From NCBI RefSeq assembly GCF_002156875.1, contig NZ_NCSY01000007.1:62001-126000 (forward strand): a stretch of DNA of 64,000 nucleotides, read 5' to 3'. A program made the position numbers and the translations under genes. Shown one piece after another: positions 26,621-37,300 of this stretch (its first letter is position 1; every line of letters starts with the position of its first letter). The notes beneath the pieces were generated by a model that was not told where the DNA came from, did not search any database, and saw only the letters and a list, made by a program, of their open reading frames with translations. Source of the stretch: Bacillus sp. EAC (lineage in GTDB: Bacteria; Bacillota; Bacilli; Bacillales; Bacillaceae_G).

Positions 26621-26857
26621 ATGAAAGCATTTGATGTCTTTTACGCTGCTCCAGGTAAAAGTGGTTTACGCGAAATAGTTTTAGCCGAAGATGATCAGCA
26701 GTTATCAAAAGCTTTAAGTGAAAAAGTTCCTGATTACAAATTAGATGGTGAACGTACAGGAAGTTCAAGAATCATTAGTTCAAAAGAAATACCTTTGTCT
26801 AGTGTGAAACTAATAGATTTATCAATTACTGAGTTTCTAAAAATTAAAAATTTATAA
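26621..26857 (+). CDS. Hypothetical protein (78 aa)
   Basis: Ribosome-binding site GAAAGGAA eight bases before ATG 26621. Small soluble protein (MKAFDVFYAAPGKSGLREIV) with a short beta/alpha pattern. Followed at once by its own terminator. No family recognised. Confidence 0.65.
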   Translation: MKAFDVFYAAPGKSGLREIVLAEDDQQLSKALSEKVPDYKLDGERTGSSRIISSKEIPLSSVKLIDLSITEFLKIKNL

Positions 26858-26875
26858 TTAACAATACGGTATTTA

Positions 26876-26905
26876 ATAAGGCGGGGCAACCCGCTTTTTT
26901 TTATG
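26876..26905 (+). terminator. Rho-independent terminator
   Basis: GGCGGGGCAACCCGC followed by TTTTTTTT, about 20 bases after the 78-residue gene. Confidence 0.85.
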
Positions 26906-26954
26906 GAGAGGATATTTTGTAGCAAAGTAGTATATAGATATCAGGAAATTAGAG

Positions 26955-27032
26955 ATATCGAGTGCTTTAGTTGAACAACTTGATCGGCTGTATAGTCGAT
27001 TTTTTCTCGCACTAAATGGCAGAATAGGTTAA
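26955..27032 (+). repeat. HTT repeat, left arm lost
   Basis: Right arm GAGTGCTTTAGTTGAAC, terminator hairpin GATCGGCTGTATAGTCGATT plus T-run, tail GCACTAAATGGCAGAATAGGTT. Confidence 0.7.
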
Positions 27033-27162
27033 GAAAAAAACTTCACAAATTAGTTTGTTTTACTATTTATTAGAAGGAATTTACAATTAAACCGCAGTTA
27101 TGATCGAAAAGCTTCTGTTTGGTTAATGCTTACCTTTCAGATAGACAATATCGAATAAACTA

Positions 27163-27200
27163 AAAAGAGCCCCGAAAAATCGAGGCTTTGAGAACAACAA
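27163..27200 (-). terminator. Terminator of the first GyrI-like gene
   Basis: On the minus strand AGCCTCG-loop-CGGGGCT is followed by CTTTTT, about 35 bases after the stop codon of 27231-27707. Confidence 0.6.
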
Positions 27201-27230
27201 AAGAAATTCATTTTTACATAACTTTTTTTA

Positions 27231-27707
27231 TTATTTTTTAACCACAGGTACCCAAAATTCGCCGTAGAAAGTGCCGTCACCGTTATCTTTACGATAAGTT
27301 GCATTTGGACCACCAACGTAAGCATAGTCAGTAATTTTGGACAATACTTCGCCAAAAGCACGATAAGTTAGCTGATCAAACAATGTTTCCTTATCACCAT
27401 TACCTGCGACCACGATGTACTCGCTCTCTGGAAACTCGATGATACGAGTTACATCAGTCACTGATTTGCCAGCTTCTACCGCAAAATAATTCCACGGTTT
27501 GCCTTGATAAACTTCATTGACTGACCATTCACGATCGTTTGTTGCTGCGTCTTTGAGTTTATCAAAACGCCCGTCAGCCCTAAGTCCGCCCCAAAACTCA
27601 GCTTTTTCTTTTTGCATAGCTTTCATGTCTTGGAAATTCGACTGGATTGAAAAACCATAAGCGGTCAATGTGAATGATTTTTTATGTTCAAGTGTGTAAT
27701 TTGCCAT
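27231..27707 (-). CDS. GyrI-like / effector-binding-domain protein
   Basis: About 158 residues starting MANYTLEHKKSF; AAGGAG lies just upstream on the minus strand, so the longer 27767 start is rejected. The sequence (FTLTAYGFSIQSNF, YIVVAGNGDKETLFDQL, FYGEFWVPV) fits the AraC_E_bind/GyrI-like fold that binds small effectors. It is paralogous to 27980-28459. GC content is clearly higher than the window average. Confidence 0.8.
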   Translation of the reverse strand: MANYTLEHKKSFTLTAYGFSIQSNFQDMKAMQKEKAEFWGGLRADGRFDKLKDAATNDREWSVNEVYQGKPWNYFAVEAGKSVTDVTRIIEFPESEYIVVAGNGDKETLFDQLTYRAFGEVLSKITDYAYVGGPNATYRKDNGDGTFYGEFWVPVVKK

Positions 27708-27923
27708 GTGAGTACTCCTTTTTTCAGGTTTATTTTCTGAGAGGTCGAGCTCCGGTACAAGATACAATGAATCCCAAATTGGTCAAGTAAGAAGCCACCT
27801 TTACCACGAAAAGCTTACAGTGAATTATACCAAAAAATTCTCAGAATCAGAGACCTTTTGTCCAAAGGGTGTCCAGTTCATGATGAATTTAGTGAGTTTT
27901 TCAAGAGTTTTGCCTCTTAAATT

Positions 27924-27947
27924 AGGTCTGTCAATTTTGACAGACCT
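27924..27947 (-). terminator. Palindromic terminator of the second GyrI-like gene
   Basis: AGGTCTGTCAA-TT-TTGACAGACCT is a perfect inverted repeat 32 bases beyond the minus-strand stop. The T-run after it on the minus strand is weak. Confidence 0.6.
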
Positions 27948-27979
27948 TGTTATTAAAATTTTGACAAATTTAACAGAGT

Positions 27980-28459
27980 TTAGCCTTCAACTTTTTTTAT
28001 ACGAAGCCACATTTCGCCGTAGTATTCACCGTTTTCAGTTGCTTTTACGAATGTTGAGTTACCAGGGCCAACGTATTTGTAGTCTGTGATTTCTTGCAAC
28101 ATGCCGCTGAAAACCTTGCCTGTGATTTCATCAGCAAGGCGATCTTTGTTAGTGCCTGTGCCAGGCACGACCAGGTAGTCGCCAGCAAGAAAATCGAGGA
28201 CGACCGCGCCTTCCACGTCGAACTCACCCATCACGCCAAAGCCGCGCCAAGCCTTGTGGTCGATGACGTAGTTGATTTGATATTCTTGCCCGTCAGCTAT
28301 TGCGAGAAGCTCAGCTAACTTGCCATTTTCAGTGATTTCAGCTTTTTTCGCTGCAGTTTTTGCTGCATTACCTGCCCAGTCATTGTAGTCTTCAAGTGAA
28401 ACACCGAAAGCGGTCATTTTGTAGTTTTCTGAGTTAGTTTTGATTGAGTATTTAGACAT
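27980..28459 (-). CDS. GyrI-like / effector-binding-domain protein
   Basis: 159 residues, same family as 27231-27707 (MTAFGVSLEDYNDWAG, YLVVPGTGTNKDRLADEI, EYYGEMWLRI). AAAGGAGAG precedes ATG. It is divergent from the WYL-type regulator at 28675, an arrangement typical for such regulator/effector-binding pairs. Higher GC than the neighbours. Its ligand is unknown. Confidence 0.8.
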   Translation of the reverse strand: MSKYSIKTNSENYKMTAFGVSLEDYNDWAGNAAKTAAKKAEITENGKLAELLAIADGQEYQINYVIDHKAWRGFGVMGEFDVEGAVVLDFLAGDYLVVPGTGTNKDRLADEITGKVFSGMLQEITDYKYVGPGNSTFVKATENGEYYGEMWLRIKKVEG

Positions 28460-28514
28460 TTTGTTCTCTCCTTTGTGGATTTATTTATTACAAGATTGAT
28501 TCTATTTGCCAAAT

Positions 28515-28531
28515 GTATCAAAAAATGATAC
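28515..28531. promoter_or_regulatory. Operator-like palindrome GTATCA-N5-TGATAC
   Basis: A perfect inverted repeat in the divergent promoter region between the GyrI-like gene and the WYL regulator. A second TGATAC occurs at 28660-28665, just before the regulator start. A plausible binding site of the regulator. Confidence 0.55.
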
Positions 28532-28674
28532 CTTTTTTCGAAGATCAAATAAATAAAATTTTATTAGCTTTTCTCCTGAAAATCTAAAATTTAAATCATT
28601 ATAAGCTTAATGTAAATATAGTTTTACTGTCATTACTGATATTTATTTTGCTACATTTTTGATACAATAAAAAT

Positions 28675-29643
28675 ATGAAGAAAATAGAACGAGTGAACCT
28701 GATTATGCGCTACATAAATAATCGCGCACATTTTACGATTGCCGAGATCCAGCGAGAGTTCAAGATATCCCGCGCGACGGCGATCCGCGACATTAACGAG
28801 ATTCAGGCGATGGGATTTCCTCTGACGTCCGAGCTTGGTAGGGGGGGAGGCTACTTTGTCATGCAAAATCAGTATCTGCCCGCCACCCGCTTCACGCCGG
28901 AAGAGTTGAAGGCGATGTTTATCAGCTTTATTGCCTCTAAAAATTCTCAGCTTCCTTATCTGCAAAATCGACGCTCAATCACTGAAAAACTCATCGGCAT
29001 CGCTTCGCAAACCCAACAAGACGAGCTGATCGAGCTGAATAATATCTTGCTTTTTGAAAATACAAATCCTGCCAATCCGAATCTTTTGGAGCTCGATGAT
29101 GCAGCGCCAGCTGAGTTGAACAAACTAATTTCTCTTGCTGTACGGGAAAAGCATTTGCGAGTGACTTATGAGCTGACTCCTGGCTGGCCGCAATTGATGG
29201 ACGTTTTTTTGCTACATATTTTTAACTCGAACGCTCAGTGGCTGGTCGAGGTTTATGATTTTGATTCAGAGGAGTTTCGTTATTTGCCTGTTGAAATGCT
29301 GCGGGATTCAGCAATTTCTGATCGGGAGATGAAGTGGTCTGAGCAAGATATTTTAAACAAAAAACTGCTTTATGCACGTGAGTCCAATCTTGTTGTGAAG
29401 CTTGATACGACTGGGATTCAGCGCTTTAAGCGTATGCACCCGCCTGGGATTATTTTGTCATTTACTGGGATGTTTCAGTCGAGTGGGATTTTCAATGTTC
29501 AGCTGGATATAACCGATGTTGAAGAGCTAGAGTATTATGCGGATTGGCTTTTGTTTTTGGGAAAAGGGGTCGAGTTTGAGAGGATTCCTGATGAGCTGCG
29601 CGTGATTTTGGAAGAGCGCTTAGCTAAATTAAGTTTTCCTTGA
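28675..29643 (+). CDS. YafY-type HTH regulator with WYL domain
   Basis: 322 residues. N-terminal HTH_11 (FTIAEIQREFKISRATAIRD), then the WYL-like beta domain (LRVTYEL, RYLPVEML). Members bind small ligands or nucleic acid through the WYL domain. No ribosome-binding site is obvious: the start is close to the promoter, so the transcript may be nearly leaderless. Forms a divergent unit with the GyrI-like genes; GC content is high, suggesting transfer as one block. Confidence 0.8.
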   Translation: MKKIERVNLIMRYINNRAHFTIAEIQREFKISRATAIRDINEIQAMGFPLTSELGRGGGYFVMQNQYLPATRFTPEELKAMFISFIASKNSQLPYLQNRRSITEKLIGIASQTQQDELIELNNILLFENTNPANPNLLELDDAAPAELNKLISLAVREKHLRVTYELTPGWPQLMDVFLLHIFNSNAQWLVEVYDFDSEEFRYLPVEMLRDSAISDREMKWSEQDILNKKLLYARESNLVVKLDTTGIQRFKRMHPPGIILSFTGMFQSSGIFNVQLDITDVEELEYYADWLLFLGKGVEFERIPDELRVILEERLAKLSFP

Positions 29644-29721
29644 GTTTTATCTGAGCTTTTTAAAGATTTTCTGGCTATACTTTCAAAAAGAAAGGTTCAA
29701 AACCAATAAATTTTTACAAAT

Positions 29722-29757
29722 AGCGGATGATCATTATTCGATCATCCGCTATTTTGC
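29722..29757 (+). terminator. Hairpin, probable terminator
   Basis: AGCGGATGATC-loop-GATCATCCGCT followed by ATTTTGC. The stem resembles the GGATGATC hairpins of the HTT repeats at 30437 and 61129, so it may be an HTT middle module without a head. Confidence 0.75.
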
Positions 29758-29817
29758 TATGTAGCTTTACAGTTGATGAAGGTATAACTTGATTCATTAA
29801 CGAATCTATTATGAAAA

Positions 29818-30066
29818 ATGATAAAAGCTAAACCAAAATTATTACTTAAAGAAAAACTAAGTTTTCCTAATTTTTATGGTGAGAATTGGGATGCATTTTG
29901 GGATGCAATTACTGGTTTAGTGAACTTACTTACGCGATTAGAATTCATTGGTTGGTCAGAACTAGAGAGAAGATTACCTAATGATTTAGTAATATTGAAA
30001 GAGTATTTGATTGAACAGCATAATCAAGAATTTCCTTACCGTAAATGTGAAATCTTCTTCCACTAA
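29818..30066 (+). CDS. Barstar-like ribonuclease inhibitor, possibly 5'-truncated
   Basis: 82 residues. LKEKLSFPNFYGENWDAFWD at about residues 10-29 is the barstar signature (the segment that docks into barnase-type RNases). No ribosome-binding site precedes ATG 29818 and the usual N-terminal beta strand is short, so the 5' end may be lost. No barnase-like toxin is nearby. The stop codon lies inside the next HTT head. Confidence 0.75.
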   Translation: MIKAKPKLLLKEKLSFPNFYGENWDAFWDAITGLVNLLTRLEFIGWSELERRLPNDLVILKEYLIEQHNQEFPYRKCEIFFH

Positions 30067-30145
30067 CGTCAGCGTTAGTTGAACAGCAATGGATTACTTC
30101 GGTAGTCTTTTTTGTTAGGCTAACTGGTAAGAAGGTTGAACAAGG
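30058..30145 (+). repeat. HTT repeat, complete, overlapping a stop codon
   Basis: Head with core CTAACGTCAGCGTTAG starts in the barstar CDS (CAC TAA). Terminator stem GATTACTTCGGTAGTC plus T-run, tail CTAACTGGTAAGAAGGTTGAAC. Confidence 0.85.
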
Positions 30146-30204
30146 AAAAAACGAATCTCTAACGAATATTATTAATTAAAATAATTGAATGAGGGCAAAG
30201 AAGT

Positions 30205-30426
30205 ATGTATGTATTTTTATTAATAGTGTTATTTACAATCTTAGGATATTTACTATTATGGTTACCACCAGCAATTGGAGGAGCTATTGCTTTTGGGATA
30301 TTGATAGGGTTGTTAAGTAGAGGTTTATATTATTTATATAATATTAATAAGAGAATTACCAAAGCATTACCTACCCAAAAAGAATTGGAGCTTGAAGATT
30401 TCATGAAAGAAATAAAGAAATATTAA
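30205..30426 (+). CDS. Small membrane protein (73 aa)
   Basis: Two hydrophobic segments (FLLIVLFTILGYLLLWLP and AIGGAIAFGILIGLLS) and a charged C-terminal tail (ELEDFMKEIKK). Ribosome-binding site GAGGGC. No family recognised. Confidence 0.65.
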   Translation: MYVFLLIVLFTILGYLLLWLPPAIGGAIAFGILIGLLSRGLYYLYNINKRITKALPTQKELELEDFMKEIKKY

Positions 30427-30436
30427 AGTCAACTTA

Positions 30437-30524
30437 TGTAACTAACGAGAACATTAGTTGAACAAAAAACGGAGGATGATCATCAAACGGTCATCCTCTA
30501 TTTCAGTTTTCGGTTGAACAAGAA
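30437..30524 (+). repeat. HTT repeat, complete
   Basis: Head with core CTAACGAGAACATTAG, terminator stem GGAGGATGATC/GTCATCCTC plus short T-run, tail CAGTTTTCGGTTGAACAAG. Confidence 0.8.
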
Positions 30525-30602
30525 ATCAACAACTATAAAGCAACTTGTGTGATTAGTGTTCTTTAAATATTTATAAAAATGGTGATTTTTCGCTAATGCA
30601 GA

Positions 30603-30777
30603 AAGTCTTTCTTTGATGCTTTTAAAGAACCAGACATTGATTTTTCTCAGGATCATACTTCTTGGATTGTTCGAATTAGAGAATGAAAATGGAAACGAGT
30701 ATAGTGCAATGCAAACTTTATTTGTAACTGAAGAAGTATTGGAAAAACTAAAGAGTTTTATTAAAGTTAAATATTGA
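30603..30777 (+). pseudogene. Gene remnant with frameshift
   Basis: FFDAFKEPDIDFSQDHTSWI ends at a TGA in one frame and continues as NENGNEYSAMQTLFVTEEVL to TGA 30775 in the next frame. There is no start codon. The two pieces read as one C-terminal domain with a one-base frameshift; the family is not recognised. Confidence 0.5.
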
Positions 30778-31265
30778 ACATAATTTGGCTACATGGGTAG
30801 TCTTATTTTTGTTGTACTAACTTAGTAAATGAATCTTATTTGATATTCCCAGAATATGTCAAAAAAGTAGAATATAGTAAACAATTTTTATAGGACGATA
30901 TCAAAATACACAATATGTTTCGGATATTCCCCCAAATTTTATTTTTGTAAAAATACATGTAAACAAAGGAAAAAAGTAAAATACCGTAAGCTTTTTATTT
31001 GGCTATACCAATATTCATAATACATTTTGTGTTAAATTCCTCTAATTTCTACAAAATTCACTCTTATTTTTTGTTCTGGATTCCTCGGATTCCTACAATC
31101 CCTTTAATTTCTACAAAATTTTCAATGTGAAATTCCCCCAATTTACTTTCCATTTATTGCCCAAGTATAATTTAATAGATTTTTATGAATATTCTTAAAA
31201 ATAATATTTTCTTTTAAGATATTCATTAAAATTAACTGTTTTTATTAATTTAGAGAGGAGTAAAT
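30778..31265. other. Long AT-rich leader region upstream of the giant protease gene
   Basis: Starts with a decayed HTT middle and tail (GGCTACATGGGTAGTC, GTACTAACTTAGTAAATG). Farther on, TTAATTTCTACAAAATT-type direct repeats occur at about 31043-31058 and 31104-31120. GAAATTCCCCCAATTTACT at 31129-31147 is identical to bases 7052-7070. Probably contains the protease promoter and control sites. Confidence 0.5.
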
Positions 31266-31322
31266 TTGGGGTATAAAGTACTTGCTATATCTAGACAAAT
31301 GATGAAAGGATTTGAATACTGA
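31266..31322 (+). CDS. Leader peptide (18 aa) coupled to the giant protease gene
   Basis: TTG 31266 lies five bases after a strong GAGAGGAG ribosome-binding site, and the 18-codon frame (MGYKVLAISRQMMKGFEY) ends in TGA 31320-31322, directly abutting the ATG of the protease at 31323. The protease ATG itself has only a weak, distant AAAGGA. Coupled translation is the likely purpose. Confidence 0.45.
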   Translation: MGYKVLAISRQMMKGFEY

Positions 31323-34300
31323 ATGAGGCATCGTAAACTAAACACGATGATCACGTCAATGTCGCTTTCAACTTTTATGATTTTAAGCAATACGGTTCCA
31401 GCGTTTGCCGTGACAGGCGAAACAGCGGGCACTATTCGTTCTAACGAAATAAGTAATCAAAGCAAATTTGACCTGAATCAGGCGCAACAATTACAAAACC
31501 TATATTTACAAAAGCTTCGGTTTGACCCGAAACTGCTAGATTCGTCAAACCAACTAGATTTAATTGTTGAATTTGAAGTTGATCCGATCCAAATCCAAAT
31601 GATGAATCATCAAAAAAGTGGAACATCCGCGAGCGTTAGCACATTCTCAGATGATCAACAAGGTTCACCAGTTGTCACACTTGAAAGCGCTAAGGAAGCA
31701 GTCAATCAAACTCACAGTAACTTTAAGAGTTTCGTAAACAGTGAGTCTAAAACTTTGAAAGATGCTGGTGAAAGTAACTCTATTAAAATAGGAAGAGAGT
31801 ATTCTCAAGTATTTAACGGCCTAGCAGTTAAACTGCCTAGTAAAGCGATTAATGATCTATTGGCACTTCCGTATGTAAAGAGCGTTTTTCAAAACGTAAA
31901 GTACGCTCCAATTCCTGCTTCTCAGTCGAGCGATGTTCTTAAAAGTAGTACAGGTGACGGTAAAGTTTCCGAAAAAGAGACGAACCCTAATTTATTACCT
32001 ATTATTCGTTCGAACCGCAGTAAAGGTAAATCAACTAGCGAGTCTTCTAAAGTCACTGCTAGTTCACGAAATTCAATTAACCCGCTTACTAATCCTGTTG
32101 CAGGTCCAGGTCCAGAAGGGCCACAATCTGGTGAAACAGCCGTACTTGATTGGTTGAAAATTCACGATCTTCAAAATGAAAATATTACAGGGAAGGGCGT
32201 AAAAGTTGGAGTTATTGACACTGGACTCGACTACAATCACCCAGACCTATCTGGTGAATATCAAGGTGGGAAAGACTTTGTAGATAATGACAATGACCCG
32301 ATGGAAACTGTCTATTCTGATTGGTTGGCAGCTAAGAATGCAAATGACAATCTTCCTTCTGATCAGAAAGATCCGAACTTCCCAACTGATTATCGTAATT
32401 ATATTACTTCCCACGGAACTCACGTTGCCGGTACAATTGCAGGTCAATCACGTAACAATTCTCCATTTGCTGTAAGAGGTGTTGCACCTGATGTACAGTT
32501 ATATGCTTATCGTGTGTTAGGTCCACATGGTGGGGCTGATGAGGATGTGATCAGAGGAATCGAGCAATCTTACACGGATGGGTGTAAAGTGATTAACCTA
32601 TCACTTGGCTCACCAGTTAACGATTCGTTATCTTCAAGTGCGATTGCGATTAACAACATTACTGACCTTGGTGTAACCGCTGTTATTGCTGCTGGAAACT
32701 CTGGTCCAGCCGTTGGTACATTGGGAACTCCTGGCGCTGCTGCGAAGGCAATTACCGTTGGTGCGATTACATATCCGAAAGAAGTGCCATTATTTGATAT
32801 CCATTCCTATGACGAGAATAAACAAGACTCATTTTCCAATATTAATACTCGCCTGGTTGGAAGAGATTTTTCAGAATCAAATACCAAACTTAGCGGATCG
32901 ACTCAGTATGATATGGTGGATGCTGGATCCGGTACTCCTGAATGGTACGATTACCTTCAAAGTAAAAACATCAGTGTAGAAAATAAAGTAATTGTTGTTA
33001 GGCGTGGTGCTGCACCTGTCAACCAACTTATGATGTATGCTGCCGAAAACCATGTGAAAGCCATGATTTTGTGGAATCCAACCGACAATCCTGTACTTAT
33101 TTTTGATGAACAAGGTTTCTATCCATATTATAATGGCGCATCTAATGGTACTGTCTACACTTTGCAAATAAGCAAGAATGACGGAACCAATTTCTATAAT
33201 GCGTTTAAAAGCGGCACGATTAAAACGATTTCTGTTACAAATGCGGGTAACTATAAGATGTCGGGAAATACGCTTGCGGACTTTAGCTCGACAGGTCCAG
33301 TGACAGGTTCACTTGCAATCAAGCCCGACGTTGTTGCCCCAGGTGTGGATGTATACTCAACAGCGCCATATGATATTTGGGAGCCAGACAACACAGACTA
33401 TTCGAAAAGTTATCAATTGATGTCAGGTACATCGATGGCGTCCCCACATGTTGCTGGTATGGCAGCATTAATTTTGTCAGCTCATCCGAACTATAAGCCA
33501 GAGGATGTGAAAGCTGTAATGATGCAAACTGCAGACCCGATTGATTCTGGGCACAGTTTATTTCAAATCGGTTCTGGTAAATCGGATCCTTATCAAGCTG
33601 TGCATACAGACATGTTATTCAAGGTAAAGGATTATATTCAATCTCGTTCGTCAACCGATGAGTCATCTAGCTCGAATATTATCAGCGTTGCCAATACAAC
33701 CTCATCATTTTCGTTTGGTTATATTGCGCGCCAAGAGGACGGCTCTGTTTTGAAAACGGGCGACTTGTATATCACTAATAATGGTTCTTCTGCAAAAACA
33801 TTTGACTCATCGAGCGTTTTCTTTAAGGATACATTAGTGAAAGACGGACAAGATGGTGGGGCTGAAGGCGCAAATATTAGTTTAAGTGAAGCTGCGTCAC
33901 CAGCAACGACATTAACGTCATTCACTGTTCCATCAGGAGGGACAGTTCACCTAATCGCAAAATTCACTACGCCTGCAACAGCAGCAAGTGGATTCTATGA
34001 GGCATATATAAACTTTGTGAATTCAGAACGACCTACTGAAACTTATCGTATCCCTCTTGCAATTAATATTCAAAGTAGAGGGATTGATTTCAGAGTTGAA
34101 AGAAAAGCAATTACCCTTAGTGGAGATAAAAACTTTAATCCCAATACGTTTGCATTGACTCCTGTAGCCTATGCAGGTGTTCGAGTAAAAAGTCCGATTG
34201 ACCCTACCTACGGTCTAAAGCTTTATGTAATGGATTTAGAAGGAAAAAACTATATCGGATTTATCGGTGCAATGAACTCGTCTTATTTTAGTTTAGGGAA

Positions 34301-37300
34301 TTTAGCGACAGTTTCATTTTTGATGAATGGGACGTACAACCCGTATAGTAGTCCTATTTCCAAGGATGATCCTAGTCTTTCGTCAAAACTTACTCAACAA
34401 TCGTCAAGATCAGTAGTAGCTGAAGAAGGTGGATATGTCATACAAGCACGTGCATTAGACGCTTCTACAGGCAAACTTTATGAAATTAACAGCACAGTTT
34501 ATGTTGATAATACTCCTCCGACAGTTCAAATGGATCCAGGAAGCGTACCGGGCATTTATGAGATAGACCCTAATGGTCCTTTGACCGACGGAGCGTTAAA
34601 ATGGTTCTCAGGAAAAGCTTACGACTCAAACGTTGACTATATGAAGAATGTTGGGCACGAAACATTAGTTCCAGCACCGCCTGTCTATGACACCGATACG
34701 AAAGTGAGCCAATCATTAGGTAAAATTGACGGAATGTTAGGCGACTCAAACTCTGCACCTTTTGTTAATTACACCTTGGGCATGAATGAAGACGGAACAT
34801 TTAAATTTGGGATCTCTAAAGACGACATTTTGAATACAGATGCTGATCCTGAAAAAGAAAACTATGGGACACAGTTCAGAATTTACCCTGAGGATTATTC
34901 ATATGCAGGTAATATTGAAACACAGGGAAAATATTATTACTTTGTTAAAAAAGGCAACGAGTATGTAGTGAACAGATTTGCACGACTTGAGACGCCAGGA
35001 TCGACAACGTTAAATGGAATCGACCCTGCTTTCCTTATTGATAAAACATTAATTTCCAAAGATGATCAGTTTAAATCAACGTTATCCATTAAATATCCTA
35101 AAAATCTTGTAGGTGCGAAGTTCAATATCGACAAACTTCCGTTTGCTGAGATATTGGATATTGACTTTAGTGCACAATACAAAACATTTTTGGCATCCAA
35201 AGGTATTACTCCTGATAAAAGGTGGATTCATCAAAGCGAGGACATCAATGGTGATTTTATTTTTAATTTTGAAATCCCTACAGATGTTCAAGCCCAAGGT
35301 ATATTGAATTCAGCTGATACAATGAGCAGTGGTGTTGAACAGGAAATGCCTCTCCTTGATATTAAATACAATGTTACGAACGACGCTGGATTTGATACGA
35401 TGTGGCTTGTAGGATCTACGCTTGTTCCTGAAATCAAAACTTACAGCGATGGGAAGACTGGTATGGATCGTGTCCCAATTTTCCAAGATAAATTTCTTCA
35501 CATTAAAGGCGGGGCTTATATAAGCGGAGGTATTAAACCTGAAGGATTCCAAAACCATCCGACAGCGCAGAATGCATATGGTCGAGCAACACCGATAACG
35601 GCTAATGAATCTGGCGTTGAGATTAAATTTGAAGACCCGAATACAGGGGGGATAACTACTGTATTACCAATTGCAGAAAACCCTGCAGAAAGCTCTACAA
35701 GTATGAATACAGGCATCGTTGAAAATGGTTTATTTGTTTCAAATCTTCCTATGCAAGCTGGTGATAAGCCATACAACATTATAATGAAAATGCCAGGACA
35801 TTTCACCTACAATGGCACATTAGCTGTGAGTACTAGAGGACAATATAACTATTCAGCAGGAGGTAACTACACTGTTCCTAGTGGCGTAATGCTTGCGGGT
35901 GATGTGAACGGTGATGATGTGATCGATATGAGAGATATCGAAGCAGAATGTGCTGCTTACAATGCCTATGTTTCAGCACCGTCAACTTACACAAGAGAAG
36001 CTGATTTCAACTTTGACGGCGGAATTGATTATACTGATTTTGAATACATTGTCAAAAACTTTGGTAAAGTCAATTCAACTGCTCCGAATGCAGCAGCTTT
36101 AGCAGGAACGACTGCATTAACGACGAGTGAAGCGATATCATTAACTGGATTTACTACCTTACCAAGCGGTTCGAATCTCGCTGAGTTTAACAAAGTCGTA
36201 AAACCAGTACCGTATATGAGAACGAGTGATAGCACTGGCTTCGTAAATTACGGGAAAGTTAATCCGTTTCAATTATTTTCTGTGAGTTACAAAACGCCTG
36301 ATGCGTTTAATGCTTCAACAGTTACGCAAATCGATAATGCGGATTGGAGAACTGCATTAGACGGGGCTGGTGGACAAATATTGATTGATGGAATTGACCG
36401 TAAAGCAGCTACGAATGTGTATAATGGCGTTTCCGGAAATTCAATTGTTAATAAAGTTGTTTCTGGCAAAGGACAATATGAGTTTGATCCATCGTTGTTC
36501 ACAAAAGCCGGAGTTCACACGATTGTATTTAAAGCACCAGGCTATATGGATCGCTCGTTGAAATTTAGAATGCTCGATGGAGCTGGAAACTTCTTTACAC
36601 TCCTTGCACCGAATAATAACAATACAATTGGAAAAGCATTAACGTTTAGTCGTGCAGATACAACAGGATCTACATCTGCTCACTATCGCGATATTTGGAA
36701 GCCAAATATTAAGTCAATCACTGTAACTGATCCAAACAATAATGTTGTAGAAAATTATACAGGAAATGAACTTGTTGCGATTTTTAACCAAGTGACACCA
36801 GCAAACGAAACAACTTTTAACTTTACAATCCCCGCAGGAGTTTTCTCGACGAGCGGTGATTGGAAAATCGTGATCACAGCAGATAATTTTAGTTCTTATA
36901 ATATTACACAAAGAATCAATGCGTTTGCCGCTCCGACGTTAACAGCCGAATCAAATCGATATTTTAATGATAGCAATTCAAATCCGATTTCGATTGGTGT
37001 TGGAACTACAAACGATACACTAGCGTGGAGAGATGCGATTACAGCCGTGCAAATTGGCAGTACTACAATTGCGAAAGCGGATTTTGCAACTAAAAATATC
37101 AATGTAGGTGATCCTGGAACGCCTATAATGATTGATAAATCGTTAATTACAGTGCCAGGGAACATTAATATCAATGTAATCGCAACAAATTACCAAACAT
37201 CGACAGTTAATCAACCTTTCTATAAGAAAGGGGTAACTCTTACAAAACCAACAGGTACAATCTATGCTGGAAAAGATCTTGTGATGACATTTACCCCTGG

